This document shows positions 33,113 through 35,146 of a stretch of DNA of 35,146 bases, in pieces. The stretch lies in assembly GCA_003166025.1 (NCBI GenBank), contig PMWT01000218.1:1-35146 (forward strand). Direction: 5' to 3'. This DNA is from Acidimicrobiaceae bacterium (GTDB lineage: Bacteria; Actinomycetota; Acidimicrobiia; Acidimicrobiales; Palsa-688). A program made the position numbers and the translations under genes. Each line of letters starts with the position of its first letter. Position 1 is the stretch's first letter. A model generated the notes under the pieces. That model saw only the letters and a program-made list of their open reading frames with translations. It had not been told where the DNA came from and ran no database searches.

Positions 33113-34215
33113 CCCAGACCACGGTCACCACCCATTTCAAGAGCCCGCTGCACGAGATGACCCAGACCACGCCGACGTGCCTGTGGAACGACTCGGCTTC
33201 GACCCGGGAGCTGACCTACTCGATCGACAATGGGGCGGTCGGCGCCACCTGCAACCCGGTCATAGTCCTGTCCGTCCTGCGCGAGGAGATGGCGCGTTGG
33301 GCGCCCGTGCTCCGGGACATGATCGAGGACAACCCCACGGCCACGGACGACCAGATCGGCTGGATGCTGGTGGAGGAGATCTCCAAGAGCGCGGCGGCCC
33401 TGCTGCGGCCTGTCTTCGACGCCGAGGCCGGTCGCAATGGCCGGCTGTCCATCCAGACCGACCCCCGCTTCTTCCGCGACACCGAGGCCATCGTCGCCCA
33501 GGCCGTCCGCTTCAGCGCGTTGGCGCCCAACATGATCGTCAAGATCCCGGCCACGGCAGCCGGGATCCCGGCCATCGAGATGGCGACCTACCTCGGGGTC
33601 AGCATCAACGCCACCGTCAGCTTCACCCTGCCCCAGTGCGTGGCCGTGGCCGAAGCGGTGGAGCGGGGGTTGGCGCGACGTGAGCGCGAGGGGAAAGAGA
33701 CCGCCTCCATAAGCCCCGTCTGCACCATCATGGTGGGCCGGCTGGACGACTGGCTGAAGGTCGTGGCCGACAAGCAGGACATCAGCACCGACCCCGGCTA
33801 CCTCGAGTGGGCCGGCGTGGCCGTGTTCAAAAAGACTTATGCGCTCTTTGTTGAGCGCGGTTACCGCATCCGCCTGCTCTCGGCCGCTTTCCGCAACCAC
33901 ATGCATTGGAGCGAGCTGATCGGTGGGGACGTGGTCGTCTCGCCCCCGTACTCGTGGCAGGTCCGTTTCAACGCCAGCGACATCCCCGTGGTCCCCCGTA
34001 TCGACAAGCCGGTCGAGCCCCGCGTGGTCGAGGACTTGACCAGGCGGTTCGCCGACTACCGGCGGGCCTCCACGGAGGGCGGGCTTTCGGTGGCCGAGTT
34101 CGACACCTTCGGGCCTACCCGGCGGACGCTGCGCCAGTTCATGGCCGCCAGCGCCGAGCTGGCCGCCCTGGTCCGGGACGTCCTGGTCCCTGACCCGGAC
34201 AAGGCCCTGGCGTGA
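33109..34215 (+). CDS. Transaldolase-family protein with Gln at the catalytic Glu position
   Basis: The 368-residue protein has a transaldolase barrel: LWNDSASTRELTYSIDNGAVGATCNPVIV (D28), LSIQTDPRFFRDTEAIVAQA, the Schiff-base lysine K145 in VKIPATAAG, and the phosphate-site MVGR (R211). Aligned by eye with E. coli TalB, the catalytic Glu96 is Gln116 here and Phe178 is Met208. Fructose-6-phosphate aldolase, a lyase of the same superfamily, also has Gln at the Glu position. The protein may therefore be an aldolase or act on an unusual donor. The N-terminus contains a duplicated MTQTT. The start at 33109 overlaps the previous stop by ATGA; a second start at 33157 is possible. Confidence 0.85.
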   Translation: MTQTTVTTHFKSPLHEMTQTTPTCLWNDSASTRELTYSIDNGAVGATCNPVIVLSVLREEMARWAPVLRDMIEDNPTATDDQIGWMLVEEISKSAAALLRPVFDAEAGRNGRLSIQTDPRFFRDTEAIVAQAVRFSALAPNMIVKIPATAAGIPAIEMATYLGVSINATVSFTLPQCVAVAEAVERGLARREREGKETASISPVCTIMVGRLDDWLKVVADKQDISTDPGYLEWAGVAVFKKTYALFVERGYRIRLLSAAFRNHMHWSELIGGDVVVSPPYSWQVRFNASDIPVVPRIDKPVEPRVVEDLTRRFADYRRASTEGGLSVAEFDTFGPTRRTLRQFMAASAELAALVRDVLVPDPDKALA

Positions 34216-34234
34216 GCCCGGAGAGGGGCTGACT

Positions 34235-35146
34235 ATGGCGTCGGCGCGACTGCACTGGCCGGCCGGTTCCCTGGCTGACGGGGAGGGGCTCGCCGTCAGC
34301 CTGACCCCGGAGGTGGCGGGCTGGTCGCACACCGGTTTGCGGGTGGTCCACTTGGCCCCGGGGGACCACTTCGACCTTGTCACCGGCGACGAGGAGATGG
34401 CCGTGCTCCCTCTGGCCGGGAGCGTCGAAGTCCACGTCGAGGGGCGCGTCCTGCGCCTCGCCGGCCGGGACAGCGTCTTCGCCCGGGTGACCGACTGGGC
34501 GTACGTCCCGGTCGGGGCCGAGGTGCGGCTTAGCTCGCCGGGCGGCGCCGAAGTCGCCCTGCCCTCCGCCCGGGCCCGGCGCCGTTTCGACCCCGTCTAC
34601 GTCGAAGCCGGCCAGGTCCCCGTCGAAGTCCGGGGGGCGGGACCGGCGACCCGCCAGGTCACCAACTTCATGGCCCCCGGCGTCTTCGACGGCGCTGACC
34701 GGTTGATGTGCGTGGAGCTTTTGACCCCCGACGGCAACTGGTCGTCGTACCCACCGCACCGCCACGACGCTTCCCCCGAGTGCCCGGTGAACAACGAGGA
34801 GATCTACTACTTCCGCGTCGGGCGCAACGGCGCGCCCAGGCCCGCCCCGGAGGGCTTTGCCCTTCATCGCACCTACACCCCGGACGGGAGCATCGACGAA
34901 AATGTCGTGGTCCGCGACGGCGACGTCTTTTGCATCCCACGCGGCTACCACGGGCCGTGCATAGCCGCCCCCGGTTACCCGCTCTACTACCTCAACGTGC
35001 TGGCCGGCCCGGCCGAGGGCCGGAGCATGGCCTTTTGCGACGACCCCGCCCACCACTGGGTCCGCCAGGCGTGGGAGCACATGGAGCCGGACCCCCGCTG
35101 CCCCATGACCGATGCCCAGGGCGCAGTGGGCGCCAAAGGCACAGTG
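34235..35146 (+). CDS. iolB: 5-deoxy-glucuronate isomerase, 3' end outside window
   Basis: The 304 visible codons match IolB, a bicupin that isomerises 5-deoxy-glucuronate to 5-dehydro-2-deoxy-gluconate in inositol breakdown. The C-terminal cupin shows LTPDGNWSSYPPHRHD, EEIYYFRVGR, VVVRDGDVFCIPRGYHGP, APGYPLYYLNVLAG and CDDPAHHWV; the two histidines and a glutamate of HRHD...EEIYY are the likely metal ligands. No stop is reached, but IolB proteins are about 270-300 residues, so little is missing. It starts 19 bp after the transaldolase gene with GGAGAGGGG upstream, so it belongs to the same operon. Confidence 0.93.
   Translation, partial: MASARLHWPAGSLADGEGLAVSLTPEVAGWSHTGLRVVHLAPGDHFDLVTGDEEMAVLPLAGSVEVHVEGRVLRLAGRDSVFARVTDWAYVPVGAEVRLSSPGGAEVALPSARARRRFDPVYVEAGQVPVEVRGAGPATRQVTNFMAPGVFDGADRLMCVELLTPDGNWSSYPPHRHDASPECPVNNEEIYYFRVGRNGAPRPAPEGFALHRTYTPDGSIDENVVVRDGDVFCIPRGYHGPCIAAPGYPLYYLNVLAGPAEGRSMAFCDDPAHHWVRQAWEHMEPDPRCPMTDAQGAVGAKGTV

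Overview
The window is high-GC DNA (by eye about two-thirds G+C or more) with strong third-position GC bias. Its gene content points to an actinobacterium: an RNase E/G with a long basic N-terminal extension, a DipZ-type CcdA-thioredoxin fusion, a sugar ABC transporter with no ATPase of its own, and candidate leaderless starts. A less-studied class such as Acidimicrobiia is a guess. No rRNA, tRNA or CRISPR array is visible.

Region by region. (1) Positions 1-720 hold a decayed TnpB (IS200/IS605 type) gene followed by short palindromes. (2) Positions 720-8295 carry a housekeeping block: rne with a long structured leader, gltA and a PEBP-family gene on the minus strand, then rplU-rpmA-obgE-proB. 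The classical rne-rplU-rpmA-obg-proB order is interrupted by the gltA-PEBP pair, and proA does not follow proB. (3) Positions 8330-16131 hold mixed metabolic and envelope genes: an anchored orphan protein, NAD-type 6-phosphogluconate dehydrogenase, glutamate decarboxylase, a membrane coiled-coil protein, a DUF711 protein paired with a flavoprotein disulfide oxidoreductase. (4) Positions 16132-23418 hold a very large GH38 alpha-mannosidase translationally coupled to a parvulin, and dipZ in the opposite direction.

(5) Positions 23415-35146 are the most interesting part. A divergent ROK-family regulator faces a tight sugar-catabolic operon: solute-binding protein, two permeases, a second GH38 alpha-mannosidase, an IolG-like dehydrogenase, an IolE-like dehydratase, a transaldolase-family protein and an IolB-like isomerase that runs off the window. 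Four junctions are ATGA overlaps. The palindrome CTAAGTCA-GGT-TGACTTAG lies in the promoter, and a 15-bp stem-loop separates the binding-protein gene from the permeases.

The combination of an alpha-mannosidase with three inositol-degradation enzymes suggests uptake and breakdown of an alpha-mannosyl-inositol. Such a compound could come from actinobacterial phosphatidylinositol mannosides or from fungal mannosyl-inositol-phosphoceramides. The importer would deliver it, the mannosidase would release mannose and myo-inositol, and IolG, IolE and IolB would carry inositol forward. The transaldolase homologue has Gln where transaldolases have the catalytic Glu, as fructose-6-phosphate aldolase does, so it may be a lyase acting in this pathway. 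These functional links are inference; gene families, overlaps, palindromes and key residues are read from the sequence.
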